From: Pseudomonas sp. CBZ-4
GTDB taxonomy: Bacteria; Pseudomonadota; Gammaproteobacteria; Pseudomonadales; Pseudomonadaceae
Direction: 5' to 3'
NCBI RefSeq assembly: GCF_000346755.1
Contig: NZ_ANNV01000027.1
Coordinates: 1 to 53,437 of the forward strand
DNA: 53,437 nt
A program made the translations under genes and the position numbers. How positions within the stretch are numbered: position 1 is the first letter of the stretch; each line of letters starts with the position of its first letter. Of this stretch, positions 9,087 to 17,350 are shown in pieces. The notes under the pieces are model-generated. The model was not told the DNA's origin, searched no databases, and worked only from the letters and a program-made list of their open reading frames with translations.

Positions 9087-10354
9087 ACCTGACATTCCTG
9101 ACCTTTCCCGCGCTGTACAGCGCGACCATTCTGATGCTCACCGGCAACGGTCTGTTTTTCAGTTTTATCGGCCTGCGCCTGAGCAGCGAGGGTATCAACG
9201 AGGTCTGGATCGGTGCGCTGACGGCGGCGTATTACGGTGGCATGGTGTGTGGCGCCAAGTTCGGCCACCGCATGATTGCCGGGGTCGGGCATGTGCGTTC
9301 GTATGTGGCGTGCGCCGGCGTCGCCACCATCATCGTGTTGTTGCATGTGCTGTTCGAGCAGCTGGAATTTTGGCTGGCGCTGCGGTTTGTCATGGGCCTG
9401 GTGATGATGAACCAGTACATGGTCATCGAAAGCTGGCTCAACGAGCAGGCGGAAAACAACCAGCGCGGCGCGGTGTTTGCCGGTTACATGGTGGCGGTGT
9501 CGCTGGGCCTGATGCTGGGGCAGGGCGTGCTGGTCTGGCGCCCGGAGCTGGACTTCAAGCCGCTGCTCATCGTCGCGATCTGCTTTGCCGCGTGCCTGTT
9601 GCCGGTGACCATGACCAAGCGCCTGCACCCGGCCAAGCTGGTGGCGGCGCCGCTGGAAGTGGGGTTTTTCTGGCGACGGGTGCCCCAGGCGCTGACCACG
9701 GTGTTTGTCACCGGCCTGATGGTCGGCGCGTTTTATGCGCTGGCCCCGGTGTTTGCCACGCGCAACGGCTTGAGCACCGCCGAGGCGAGTACCTTTGTTG
9801 CGGTGTCGATTTTTGCCGGGTTGTGCGGCCAGTGGCCCATCGGCTGGCTGTCGGATCGCATCGATCGCTCGCGCTTGATTCGTGCGTGCGCCCTGGCCTT
9901 GGGGCTGGTGGTGATTCCGCTGTGGGGCCTGGTGCAGTTGCCCTATGCACTGCTGCTGGTGTTCGGTTTTCTCAGCGGCTTGCTGCTGTTCACCCTCTAC
10001 CCGTTGGCGGTGGCGCTGGCCAATGACAACGTCGAGCAACCGCGACGTGTGCCGCTGAGCGCGATGCTGCTGGCCACCCACGGCATCGGTGCCAGCCTGG
10101 GGCCGATGCTCAGCGGTGCGTTGATGAACAGCTACGGCCACGGCGCGTTCTACATGCTGTTTTCGGCCTGCGCGCTACTGCTGATCTGGCGCGTGCAGCC
10201 GAAGAAAGTCACCGGCGAATACCTCGTCGAAGGCGCGCCGTTGCATCACGTGGCCATGCCTGAACACCCGATGGGCGCGGTGCTGGATCCACGGGTGGAT
10301 GAGATCCCTGAGGAACTGGTGATCAGCGAACCGGCGCCCGCTACCAAGGCCTGA
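9083..10354 (+). CDS. MFS transporter, YcaD-like
   Basis: 423 aa, about 12 membrane segments. The N-terminal half has FSFIGLRLSSEGINEVWIG and LRFVMGLVMMNQYMVIESWL, which resemble the YcaD/UPF0226 branch of the major facilitator superfamily. A hydrophilic C-terminal tail of about 50 residues is rich in acidic residues. It overlaps the LysR gene by four bases (ATGA), so the two are translationally coupled. Family members mostly lack a known substrate. Given the neighbouring hydrolase, product export is one possibility, but this is inference. Confidence 0.87.
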   Translation: MNLTFLTFPALYSATILMLTGNGLFFSFIGLRLSSEGINEVWIGALTAAYYGGMVCGAKFGHRMIAGVGHVRSYVACAGVATIIVLLHVLFEQLEFWLALRFVMGLVMMNQYMVIESWLNEQAENNQRGAVFAGYMVAVSLGLMLGQGVLVWRPELDFKPLLIVAICFAACLLPVTMTKRLHPAKLVAAPLEVGFFWRRVPQALTTVFVTGLMVGAFYALAPVFATRNGLSTAEASTFVAVSIFAGLCGQWPIGWLSDRIDRSRLIRACALALGLVVIPLWGLVQLPYALLLVFGFLSGLLLFTLYPLAVALANDNVEQPRRVPLSAMLLATHGIGASLGPMLSGALMNSYGHGAFYMLFSACALLLIWRVQPKKVTGEYLVEGAPLHHVAMPEHPMGAVLDPRVDEIPEELVISEPAPATKA

Positions 10355-10357
10355 CGG

Positions 10358-10474
10358 CTACTTGGCTTTTTTCTTGCGCGGTTGGCGCGTGGCCAGGTGC
10401 TCGAAGCAAAAAGCGGCGGTGCCGAACACGGCGATGAGGGTCAGTACGAGCATGCCGAGGGTTGAACTTTCCAC
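10358..10474 (-). CDS. Small single-pass membrane protein (38 aa)
   Basis: A short gene with GTG start at 10474 and TAG stop at 10358. The product begins VESSTLGMLVLTLIAVFGTA, one predicted hydrophobic helix, and ends in the strongly basic tail RQPRKKKAK, the usual pattern of a small inner-membrane protein with its C-terminus inside. An AGGAA ribosome binding site lies eight bases before the GTG; an internal ATG at 10453 would give 31 aa. It is tail-to-tail with the MFS gene, only 3 bp apart. The function is unknown. The signal, helix plus lysine tail plus ribosome site, is better than expected by chance for an unannotated frame. Confidence 0.6.
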   Translation of the reverse strand: MESSTLGMLVLTLIAVFGTAAFCFEHLATRQPRKKKAK

Positions 10475-10551
10475 GGTGAATTCCTACGTGATGGGGTAGG
10501 CATTCACCGTAGAGGTGCGGCGAAAGCGCCTCAATAGAGGCGACGCAATCC

Positions 10552-12054
10552 TTACGGCGCCGGGTTGATTGTTACGCAGTCTTTACGCGGTTCAGGCTGT
10601 TGGCGGCCGAGGAAGAGATAGACGATCACGGCCGTCAGCGCGGTGAACACGGCCAGCACTTGCAACAAGGTATTGAACCCTGCGTTGTAGGCCGTACGCA
10701 GTTTCGCTATGGGAATTTGCCCGGTCTGTTGCAGATCACCCATGACCAGATGTTGTGCCGCCCGTGACAGTTCTTCTGGCGACAGCCTGCTGTCGAGGCT
10801 CAGGTGACGCGCCACCAGCGCACTCAATACCGCCACGGTAACCGCCAGCGCCACCCCTTCGCTGGCCACGCGGGTGGTGTTGAAAATTCCCGCTGCCATG
10901 CCTGCTTGCTCCTTGGGTACCACGCTGATCGACAGGCCGTCCATCAAGCCCCACGGCACTGCTGTGCCCAAGCCGATCAGCAGCAAGGCGGCGATCAGTT
11001 GACCGTGTGCGTCGGCGGGCAGGATGCTCAACCGATAAAGGCCAGCGGCGGCCAGCAAAAATCCTACGGTGCACAGGCGCCCGGCCGACACCCAACGGGT
11101 CAACGACGCCGCCAGCATCGGCACCAGCAGCATGGGGGCTGACAAAGCGAGCATGCGCAGCCCCGCGTCAAAGGCGCTGAGGCCTTCGACGCCGATAAAG
11201 CGGATCGGCAGCAACACCACCAACACGATAAAGCAGTAGCAGGTGCCGATCGGCAGGATCTGCACGCCGACAAAGCGCGGAAAACGCAACAGCCGCAGCT
11301 CCAGCATGGGCTGCTTGGCACGGGTTTCCACCCACGCAAACACTGCGGCAAGCAACCCCGACACAACGAGCAATGCCTGGATCAACGGCGCGTTCCAGCC
11401 GTGCCCAGGCGCGAGAATCACGGCACTGGTGAAGGCAATCAACAGACCCGAAAACGCCAGTACGCCGGGTGTGTCCAGGTGTTGTGCGTGCGGGTTACGG
11501 CTTTCCCGCAGGTTCGGCACGGCAAACACCAGGGACACCAGCGCCAGCAATGCGGTAAACAGAAAGATCCCGCGCCAGCCCATCCACTCGATCAACACAC
11601 CCGACAGCAGCGGACCAAACGCGAGGCCGACGCCAAACGTGGTGCCCAACACGCTGAACGCCCGCGTGCGCGCATGGCCGTCGAACTCCTGCGCCAGCGC
11701 GGCCGTCCCGCCCGCCAAGGCGGCAGCGGCGGCGATGCCTTGGGCGCCGCGCAGCAGGTCCAGCCAGAACACCGTGGGCGCCACCGCCAGCAACAGGGAG
11801 ACGCCGGCAAACAAGCCCATGCCGCCGATGAACAAGCGCTTGCGCCCATAACGGTCGGCAAGGGTGCCGGCGGCCATCAGCAGGCTGCCGAAACTGAGCA
11901 TGAACGCATTGGTGATCCACGCCAGTTCAGTGGGCGTGGCATCAAAGGCCCGGCCAATGAACGGCGTGGCCACGGCGCCGCCGGTAAAACTCATCGGCAA
12001 GACCAGTGCGGCCAGGCAAATCGCCGCGAGGATGGTGTAGCGATGGAGGTGCAT
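10552..12054 (-). CDS. MFS efflux transporter, DHA2 (EmrB/QacA) type
   Basis: 500 aa drug-proton antiporter-like protein with about 14 membrane segments. Motif A is visible (GTLADRYGRKRLFIGG) and motif C-like glycine-rich sequence follows (VLGTTFGVGLAFGPLLSGVL, then EWMGWRGIFLF). A good AAGGA ribosome site precedes ATG 12054. It is divergent from a LysR gene 113 bp away, the usual arrangement for a regulator that controls an exporter. The compound exported is not readable from sequence. Confidence 0.88.
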   Translation of the reverse strand: MHLHRYTILAAICLAALVLPMSFTGGAVATPFIGRAFDATPTELAWITNAFMLSFGSLLMAAGTLADRYGRKRLFIGGMGLFAGVSLLLAVAPTVFWLDLLRGAQGIAAAAALAGGTAALAQEFDGHARTRAFSVLGTTFGVGLAFGPLLSGVLIEWMGWRGIFLFTALLALVSLVFAVPNLRESRNPHAQHLDTPGVLAFSGLLIAFTSAVILAPGHGWNAPLIQALLVVSGLLAAVFAWVETRAKQPMLELRLLRFPRFVGVQILPIGTCYCFIVLVVLLPIRFIGVEGLSAFDAGLRMLALSAPMLLVPMLAASLTRWVSAGRLCTVGFLLAAAGLYRLSILPADAHGQLIAALLLIGLGTAVPWGLMDGLSISVVPKEQAGMAAGIFNTTRVASEGVALAVTVAVLSALVARHLSLDSRLSPEELSRAAQHLVMGDLQQTGQIPIAKLRTAYNAGFNTLLQVLAVFTALTAVIVYLFLGRQQPEPRKDCVTINPAP

Positions 12055-12092
12055 GGCAGCCGTCCTTTATCGTCCAGTTGAAGTCCTGATTA

Positions 12093-12117
12093 ATCTATTC
12101 GGGATGCAATCGTAGAT
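12093..12117. promoter_or_regulatory. Inverted repeat in the MFS/LysR divergent promoter
   Basis: ATCTA-N15-TAGAT lies between the divergent exporter and LysR genes, about 40 bp from one start and 50 from the other. LysR regulators typically bind dyads of this size with a T-N11-A core, so it is a candidate operator for the adjacent regulator. Confidence 0.4.
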
Positions 12118-12167
12118 AAACAGGCTTACCTTCCACTGATAGCGGACAAAAAGGATGTAATGGATCA

Positions 12168-13061
12168 ATGGACAGCCTGGGTGGTGTGATTTCCTTCGTT
12201 AAAACGGCAGAGGCCCTCAGTTTTGTCGCGGCGGCGCGGAGCCTGGGGATTTCGGCGTCGGCAGTCGGTAAAAACGTCGCCAAGCTGGAAGCGTCGCTGA
12301 ATGTGCGGTTGCTGCAGCGCAGTACGCGCAAAGTCAGTCTGACGGCGGAGGGGCAATTGTTTTACGAGCGTTGTCGGAAAATCCTCGACGACTTGCAGGA
12401 CGCGCAGGCCATGCTCTCCCATGTGGTCCAGCAACCCCGTGGCAAGTTGCGGGTGAGTTTGCCCACCATTGGCTATCGCTTCCTCATGCCGCACATGGCG
12501 GCGTTCCGCAGCGCCTACCCGGAGGTTGAGCTGGAGCTGGATTTCAACGACCTGCTGGTGGACGTGATCGAGGAGGGCATCGATGTGGCGATCCGCAGCG
12601 GCGGCCTGGCGGATTCGAAGCTGATGGCGCGTCGGCTCGGGCCGTTCAGGTTTCTGCTATGTGCCTCGCCGGAATATTTCCAGCGCCATGGCCGGCCGCT
12701 GGTGGTGAAGGATCTGGAGCACCACGCCTGCCTGCGTTACCGGTTTGCCACCACCGGCAAAATCATGGACTGGACCCTGGCCGCCGACCCCGCATTCACC
12801 GGGCTGCGCCTGCCCACGGCGATGACCCTGAACAACATGGAAGCCATGCTCATGGCCGCCGTCGACGGGCACGGCATCGCCTTTGTCCCGGATTTTCTCG
12901 CCCGCGAGGCCTTGGCCCAGGGGCGCCTGCACAGCGTGCTGGATGAGCAGTGCGGCGATAGGGGACAGTTCTGGGCGTTGTGGCCGTCCAGCCGTCACCT
13001 GTCGCCGAAAATCCGCGTGTTCGTGGACTTTATTGCCGAGCGCCTGTTCCCCTCAAGCTAA
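12168..13061 (+). CDS. LysR-family transcriptional regulator
   Basis: 297 aa. The N-terminal helix-turn-helix is seen in GVISFVKTAEALSFVAAARS and LGISASAVGKNVAKLEASL, followed by the effector-binding domain of the CrgA/DmlR branch (RLGPFRFLLCASPEYFQRHG). It is transcribed away from the DHA2 exporter, which it probably regulates. Its stop codon overlaps the convergent catalase-like gene by four bases. No inducer can be inferred. Confidence 0.88.
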   Translation: MDSLGGVISFVKTAEALSFVAAARSLGISASAVGKNVAKLEASLNVRLLQRSTRKVSLTAEGQLFYERCRKILDDLQDAQAMLSHVVQQPRGKLRVSLPTIGYRFLMPHMAAFRSAYPEVELELDFNDLLVDVIEEGIDVAIRSGGLADSKLMARRLGPFRFLLCASPEYFQRHGRPLVVKDLEHHACLRYRFATTGKIMDWTLAADPAFTGLRLPTAMTLNNMEAMLMAAVDGHGIAFVPDFLAREALAQGRLHSVLDEQCGDRGQFWALWPSSRHLSPKIRVFVDFIAERLFPSS

Positions 13062-14224
13062 GGCGCGTTGCGGCTGTGGCGGTAATCACTGACGGCCTCG
13101 TACACCGCTCTGCGCAGGCGATTGATACCGCCGATGGGACGGTGCTCCGCCACGCCGAACCACGGGTTGAAGGACTGGTTGTCACACGCCAGGTTCTGCT
13201 CGGGGGTGTCGAAGTCCTGCGCCGGGATGCGAATTTTCGCCACGGTTTCGTAGGGCGCGTCGCTTTCTTTCCATTCGATGCTGGTGTCTTCGATCGGCAT
13301 GAATTTCTGCGGGTTCTGCCGCTGGATCTGCAACACAAAACAGGCCGCGACGCGGTCGGTGGACAGTTGCTGAGTCAACGCGCTGCGCAGGAAGTTCGGC
13401 AGGTCCTGGTTCTGTTTCGGCAGCACGTACTGCGGGCAGTTTTGCGCATCAGGTGCGACGCGGAACTTGGCATTCGCTGCGCCGAACTTGTAGGGCGAGA
13501 CGGAAAAATACGTGGTCTGCGTCGGGCTGGCCGGGGCTGGCGCCAGGGTGGCCAGGGCGATAAACAGGTGACGCACTTGCCAGCTGCGCGGGTCGACCTT
13601 GGGGAAGAACGCCAGGACCTTTTTGCCATCCGCCTGGGCGCCGATGTTCTGCGCGTATTCCGCCACGTCGCTGACAAAAAAGTTCGGGTGGCTGAACATC
13701 ACGAAGTCTTGTTCGCTGCGGTTTTGCTGGTCGGCCAGCAGTTGCTTGCCCGGCACATCCAGCAGCTTGAGCGCCATGCCGCGCGCATCGCGAATGCTGT
13801 CGAACTGCGGGTAGGCGTTGCCGTTGGACAAGCGCATCGTCGCCTGCCAGGTCTTGCCCGGTTCGGCGAACACGCCTTGGCGCAGCGCCGGGTCGAGGTC
13901 CGCCAGCACGCTGACTTCGGCCTTCACGCAGCCATGGGCCTTGGCGTGGGCATCGCGCAGGTAGCGCGTGCCTTCACGGTGCTGGTCAACGATGCGCACG
14001 GCTGTCTGGATGATGCCTTGGGTCATGGCGGCTTCGCCTGCCGGAATCTGCTCATCCGGCGATACCGGGCCACTGTGCTGCCAGGCATACCAGGCGGTGG
14101 CGCCGAGCCAGCCGAGCAGGCCGAGGCCCACCAGCCACAGGAGGGTCTTGCCGAGAAAGGCGCCGATGCGCAGCCACAGGCGTGCGAGCAGGGAAGGGCG
14201 GTCGTAGGGGGATCGAATCATCAT
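13058..14224 (-). CDS. Membrane-anchored catalase-like haem protein
   Basis: 388 aa. A cytoplasmic basic N-terminus is followed by one membrane helix (residues about 28-48, LLWLVGLGLLGWLGATAWYA), so the catalase-fold domain should lie in the periplasm. The domain keeps the catalytic-His stretch (RDAHAKAHGC, His93, matching the VHAKG-type motif of catalases) and the haem-pocket stretch MRLSNGNAYPQFDSIRDARG. It is shorter than true mono-functional catalases and lacks their C-terminal part; this is the y4iL-like catalase-related group, members of which may be peroxygenases or peroxidases. The start overlaps the stop of the di-haem cytochrome gene upstream (ATGA), so the two are coupled and probably act together. 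Confidence 0.82.
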   Translation of the reverse strand: MMIRSPYDRPSLLARLWLRIGAFLGKTLLWLVGLGLLGWLGATAWYAWQHSGPVSPDEQIPAGEAAMTQGIIQTAVRIVDQHREGTRYLRDAHAKAHGCVKAEVSVLADLDPALRQGVFAEPGKTWQATMRLSNGNAYPQFDSIRDARGMALKLLDVPGKQLLADQQNRSEQDFVMFSHPNFFVSDVAEYAQNIGAQADGKKVLAFFPKVDPRSWQVRHLFIALATLAPAPASPTQTTYFSVSPYKFGAANAKFRVAPDAQNCPQYVLPKQNQDLPNFLRSALTQQLSTDRVAACFVLQIQRQNPQKFMPIEDTSIEWKESDAPYETVAKIRIPAQDFDTPEQNLACDNQSFNPWFGVAEHRPIGGINRLRRAVYEAVSDYRHSRNAP

Positions 14225-16029
14225 GGCAGTTGTTGCTCCAGCGGGCCGCCCAGTACTTTGAGGTATTCCAGCAGCGCCCAGCGTTCCTGCGGCAGCAAGC
14301 CACGGCCGATGACGCCATTGCCACGCTGGCCAGCACGGAATTCGTGGCCGCTGTTGTGGTTGCCGGTGATGTTGGTATCGAACAGGAAGGCGTTCTTGAA
14401 CGCGCCGGTCTGAAAGCCGAGGTGGCGCGGGTCGTAGTCGAAGGTGCCTTTATAGAAGGTGGTGCTGCGTTCGTCCTGGGGCGACAGCAATTGGTAGATC
14501 GTCGGCACCGAACCGTTGTGCAGGAACGGCGGCGTGGCCCACACACCGGCCAGTGGCCGGGCCTTGTAGGCGCGCAGTTCGCGCACGCCGATGGGCAGGC
14601 CGTAGCCGTCCAGGCGCGGACGCTCGGCGGGAGTGACGCCGGCGGCGCGGTAGGCGTGCTCCTCGACGAATGCAGTGACGTAGGCCAGGCCCTTGGCCAC
14701 GGACATTTTTTTCAGGTCCAGGGGTTCGGTTGGCGTGGGGTGCAACTGCACATTCAGCTGGGCCAGTTCGGCCGGGTCCCATTGCAGGGCGCTGAGGTCG
14801 TAGCGTTGGTCGGCGATGTTGTTGGCGGTGCCGGGGTCGGTGCCGATGTAGTCCACCGGGAGCATTTTCAGCTGCTGTACCGGGCGGCCGTTTTCCTCGG
14901 TGACGCTGGGCACATGGCAGCCGGCGCAGTTTTCTGCGAAGAGTGCGCGGCCCTGGGCAGCGAGGGGTTTGTCTACTGCGCCGAACAGGTCTTCGGGCCA
15001 GGCCGGCGGCTTGAGGCGTTGCAGGGTTTCTTCGATCAGGTTGAGGTCACGCACGCGTACGCTGGACGGGTAGCGCGCATCACCTTGCAGGGGTTGGCCC
15101 GCGCTGTCGAAAAAGCTCAGGGTGGCACCGACGCCGAGGGCTTCGCCGATGTTGCGCGCCATGGGCTGCTGGGCCGAGCCGTTCCATTGCACCCAGTCGA
15201 AGGTCCAGATGTCCCACAGCTGTGGGTAATCCACCGGTGCGTTGGCGATGCGATAGTTATCCGGGGAGATCGCGTCGCCGAAGCTGGCATTGGCGATGCG
15301 GCCGAACGCGTCGGTTCGGCCGGGGCCTTCCTGGGTGGGGTAGAGGCCGCGGTGCGTGTCGTTCCAGGCGACTTTGAGGAAGGTGTTCAGCGACTGCTTG
15401 AAGTCCTCGCGCAGTTGGCTGTGCTCGGCGTCGTAGCGGTCGCCCAAGACCTGGCGGGCGAAACGCTCGAATTTCCACGGGTTGTAGTAGGTGGCGGTAA
15501 GGCTGGCGACGAGGGCCTGGCCGAAGCTGCCACCACGCAGGGTCGGTACGCTGGACGGCAGCACATGCTGGGCCGAACCGCCGTCGATGCGCAGGGCCTG
15601 GCCGTTGAAATGCAACTCGCCGGTGTGGCACGCGGCGCAGGTGATGTCCAGGAATTCGGCACGGTTGCCGGCGTTCTGGTGACGGGCGAAACCTACCGGC
15701 AGGTTGCCGGGGTTTTGCGCGGTGGCGACTTGCTTGGGGTCCACCAGGAAGCCGAAGCGCGCCAGGTACTCGGGCGTGGCGAAACGCTGTTCGGAAAACG
15801 GCAGCTCAAGGGCGGTGAACCAGTCGTAGTGCAGGCCCTTGACCTGGGTGCCCTGGGGCGTGAAGTAGTAGGTCTGGCGGTCGGCGGCACTCCATTGCTC
15901 GCCGTAGTGCACCTGCTGCACGGCCACGTAGTCCGGCAGCTTGGGGTTGACGATGTAATAGAGCACCACGGCCAGGATCAGCCCCAGTGCTGCGAGTATC
16001 AGCAGGAAAACACGGGAAAAAATGCGCAA
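14221..16029 (-). CDS. Di-haem cytochrome c, RoxA/peroxidase-like
   Basis: 602 aa with an N-terminal membrane anchor (VFLLILAALGLILAVVLYYI) that may also serve as an export signal. Two c-type haem motifs are present, CAACH at residues 131-135 and CAGCH at 368-372. Their wide spacing and the surrounding sequence resemble the RoxA rubber-oxygenase / di-haem cytochrome-c peroxidase group. It is the first gene of a two-gene unit with the catalase-like protein and should sit in the periplasm. Oxygenase or peroxidase activity cannot be told apart by reading. The 246 bp upstream to the divergent prolyl-isomerase gene must hold its promoter; I saw no clear motif there. Confidence 0.85.
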   Translation of the reverse strand: MRIFSRVFLLILAALGLILAVVLYYIVNPKLPDYVAVQQVHYGEQWSAADRQTYYFTPQGTQVKGLHYDWFTALELPFSEQRFATPEYLARFGFLVDPKQVATAQNPGNLPVGFARHQNAGNRAEFLDITCAACHTGELHFNGQALRIDGGSAQHVLPSSVPTLRGGSFGQALVASLTATYYNPWKFERFARQVLGDRYDAEHSQLREDFKQSLNTFLKVAWNDTHRGLYPTQEGPGRTDAFGRIANASFGDAISPDNYRIANAPVDYPQLWDIWTFDWVQWNGSAQQPMARNIGEALGVGATLSFFDSAGQPLQGDARYPSSVRVRDLNLIEETLQRLKPPAWPEDLFGAVDKPLAAQGRALFAENCAGCHVPSVTEENGRPVQQLKMLPVDYIGTDPGTANNIADQRYDLSALQWDPAELAQLNVQLHPTPTEPLDLKKMSVAKGLAYVTAFVEEHAYRAAGVTPAERPRLDGYGLPIGVRELRAYKARPLAGVWATPPFLHNGSVPTIYQLLSPQDERSTTFYKGTFDYDPRHLGFQTGAFKNAFLFDTNITGNHNSGHEFRAGQRGNGVIGRGLLPQERWALLEYLKVLGGPLEQQLP

Positions 16030-16275
16030 GATAACTATCCTTGTCGAGTTGTCGCGTTGTTATGCCACTACGCCACAGGTGCGGCAAGTGGCCATGAGCC
16101 CGGAACAGGCGGTCCCGCGATCCTTCGCGGGCCCTCATCATGAATGAAAATGCTTTTAAACACGTGAACTTATCGCAAGTTTGTGGCTCACATGCCGGTA
16201 GCCATTGGTCGTGGCCGCCTGATAAGCTCGCGACTTTATTCGAATGCCCTTTTGGCGCATGAACAAGGAAATAGC

Positions 16276-17016
16276 ATGAAACAGCATCGGTTGGCGGCGG
16301 CGGTGGCCCTGGTTAGCCTGGTACTTGCGGGTTGTGATTCGCAGACCAGCGTAGAGCTGAAAACCCCGGCGCAGAAAGCTTCCTACGGCATCGGCCTGAA
16401 CATGGGCAAGAGCCTGGCTCAAGAAGGCATGGATGACCTGGACTCCAAAGCGGTAGCCCAAGGCATCGAAGACGCCGTCGGCAAGAAAGAGCAGAAGCTC
16501 AAAGACGACGAACTGGTTGAAGCGTTTGCCGCACTGCAAAAGCGTGCTGAAGAACGCATGACCAAGATGAGCCAGGAGTCGGCAGCCGCCGGCAAGAAGT
16601 TCCTCGAAGACAACGCCAAGAAAGACGGCGTCGTCACCACCGCTTCCGGTCTGCAGTACAAGATCACCAAGAAAGCCGACGGCGCACAGCCTAAGCCGAC
16701 TGACGTGGTGACTGTTCACTACACCGGCAAGCTCACCAACGGCACCACCTTTGACAGCTCCGTGGATCGCGGTAGCCCGATTGACCTGCCGGTCAGCGGT
16801 GTGATCCCGGGTTGGGTCGAAGGCCTGCAACTGATGCACGTGGGCGAGAAGGTCGAGTTGTACATTCCGTCCGACCTGGCCTACGGCGAGCAGAGCCCGA
16901 GCCCGGCGATTCCAGCCAACTCCGTGCTGGTGTTCGACCTGGAATTGCTGGCCATCAAGGACCCAGCCAAGGCTGAAGCCCCTGAGGCACCTGCTGCACC
17001 AGCCGCCAAGAAGTAA
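16276..17016 (+). CDS. FKBP-type peptidyl-prolyl cis-trans isomerase, lipoprotein
   Basis: 246 aa. The signal peptide ends in a lipobox, LVLAGC, so the mature protein is lipid-anchored at Cys20. The N-terminal dimerisation domain of the FkpA/Mip group follows (KASYGIGLNMGKSLAQ, then a long charged helix), then the FKBP domain (VTVHYTGKLTNGTTFDSSVD, VIPGWVEGLQLMHVGEK and VFDLELLAI). A short Ala/Pro/Glu tail ends the protein. It catalyses proline isomerisation and acts as a periplasmic folding helper. AAGGA precedes ATG 16276; an earlier in-frame start at 16183 would destroy the signal peptide. Confidence 0.93.
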   Translation: MKQHRLAAAVALVSLVLAGCDSQTSVELKTPAQKASYGIGLNMGKSLAQEGMDDLDSKAVAQGIEDAVGKKEQKLKDDELVEAFAALQKRAEERMTKMSQESAAAGKKFLEDNAKKDGVVTTASGLQYKITKKADGAQPKPTDVVTVHYTGKLTNGTTFDSSVDRGSPIDLPVSGVIPGWVEGLQLMHVGEKVELYIPSDLAYGEQSPSPAIPANSVLVFDLELLAIKDPAKAEAPEAPAAPAAKK

Positions 17017-17031
17017 TCGGCGCCTGAACAC

Positions 17032-17062
17032 ACAACGCCCCGTCTCGACGGGGCGTTGTTGT
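17032..17062 (+). terminator. Rho-independent terminator of the prolyl-isomerase gene
   Basis: A perfect 12-bp stem, ACAACGCCCCGT (17032-17043) with ACGGGGCGTTGT (17048-17059) and a CTCG loop, is followed by a short T-rich run. It lies 15 bp after the stop codon. Confidence 0.85.
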
Positions 17063-17086
17063 TTCTGGGAGGTGCATATTTATACC

Positions 17087-17114
17087 TGTGGGAGCTGGCA
17101 AGCCAGCTCCCACA
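17087..17114. repeat. Short REP palindrome
   Basis: TGTGGGAGCTGGC-aa-GCCAGCTCCCACA is a perfect 13-bp inverted repeat. It uses the same outer sequence as the long paired REP elements elsewhere in the window but lacks their inner part, so it looks like a collapsed or internally deleted copy. Confidence 0.8.
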
Positions 17115-17295
17115 GATCCGAGCGAACGTCTGTAGCAGGCAACAGTCTGATATAACGTCCCGGTGTGGGTAGCCGCACAGCAACATCAAGTCAATGAAAT
17201 ATTGGGTTTTTTTTATGTGCGCAAAAAATGCCCGATCTGACTGAAAGCCTTGTAGTACGGGCGTTTCAGCCTGCAAAACAGGCTCTGTTCACAAG

Positions 17296-17320
17296 GTTAT
17301 CCACAATTTGTGTGGATAAC
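17296..17320. promoter_or_regulatory. Inverted pair of perfect DnaA boxes
   Basis: TTATCCACA at 17297-17305 and its inverse TGTGGATAA at 17311-17319 are both exact matches to the consensus DnaA box, in a 10-bp-arm palindrome with a 5-nt spacer. It lies 31 bp upstream of the DUF1232 gene. The surrounding region 17115-17350 has no gene that I can support; a small hairpin AGCCTG/CAGGCT is near 17269-17285. Confidence 0.65.
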
Positions 17321-17350
17321 ATTTCTGTTGGCCTGGAACTGGAGTGACCG

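Noticed and set aside
14182..16143. A 653-codon open frame on the plus strand opposite the di-haem cytochrome gene
   Set aside because: Composition is Gly/Val/Gln biased with no fold or motif, and the opposite strand has two CxxCH haem sites and a clear homology pattern.
17296..17320. A replication origin
   Set aside because: Only two DnaA boxes, no AT-rich unwinding region and no dnaA, dnaN, gyrB or rpmH nearby; a regulatory pair is more likely.
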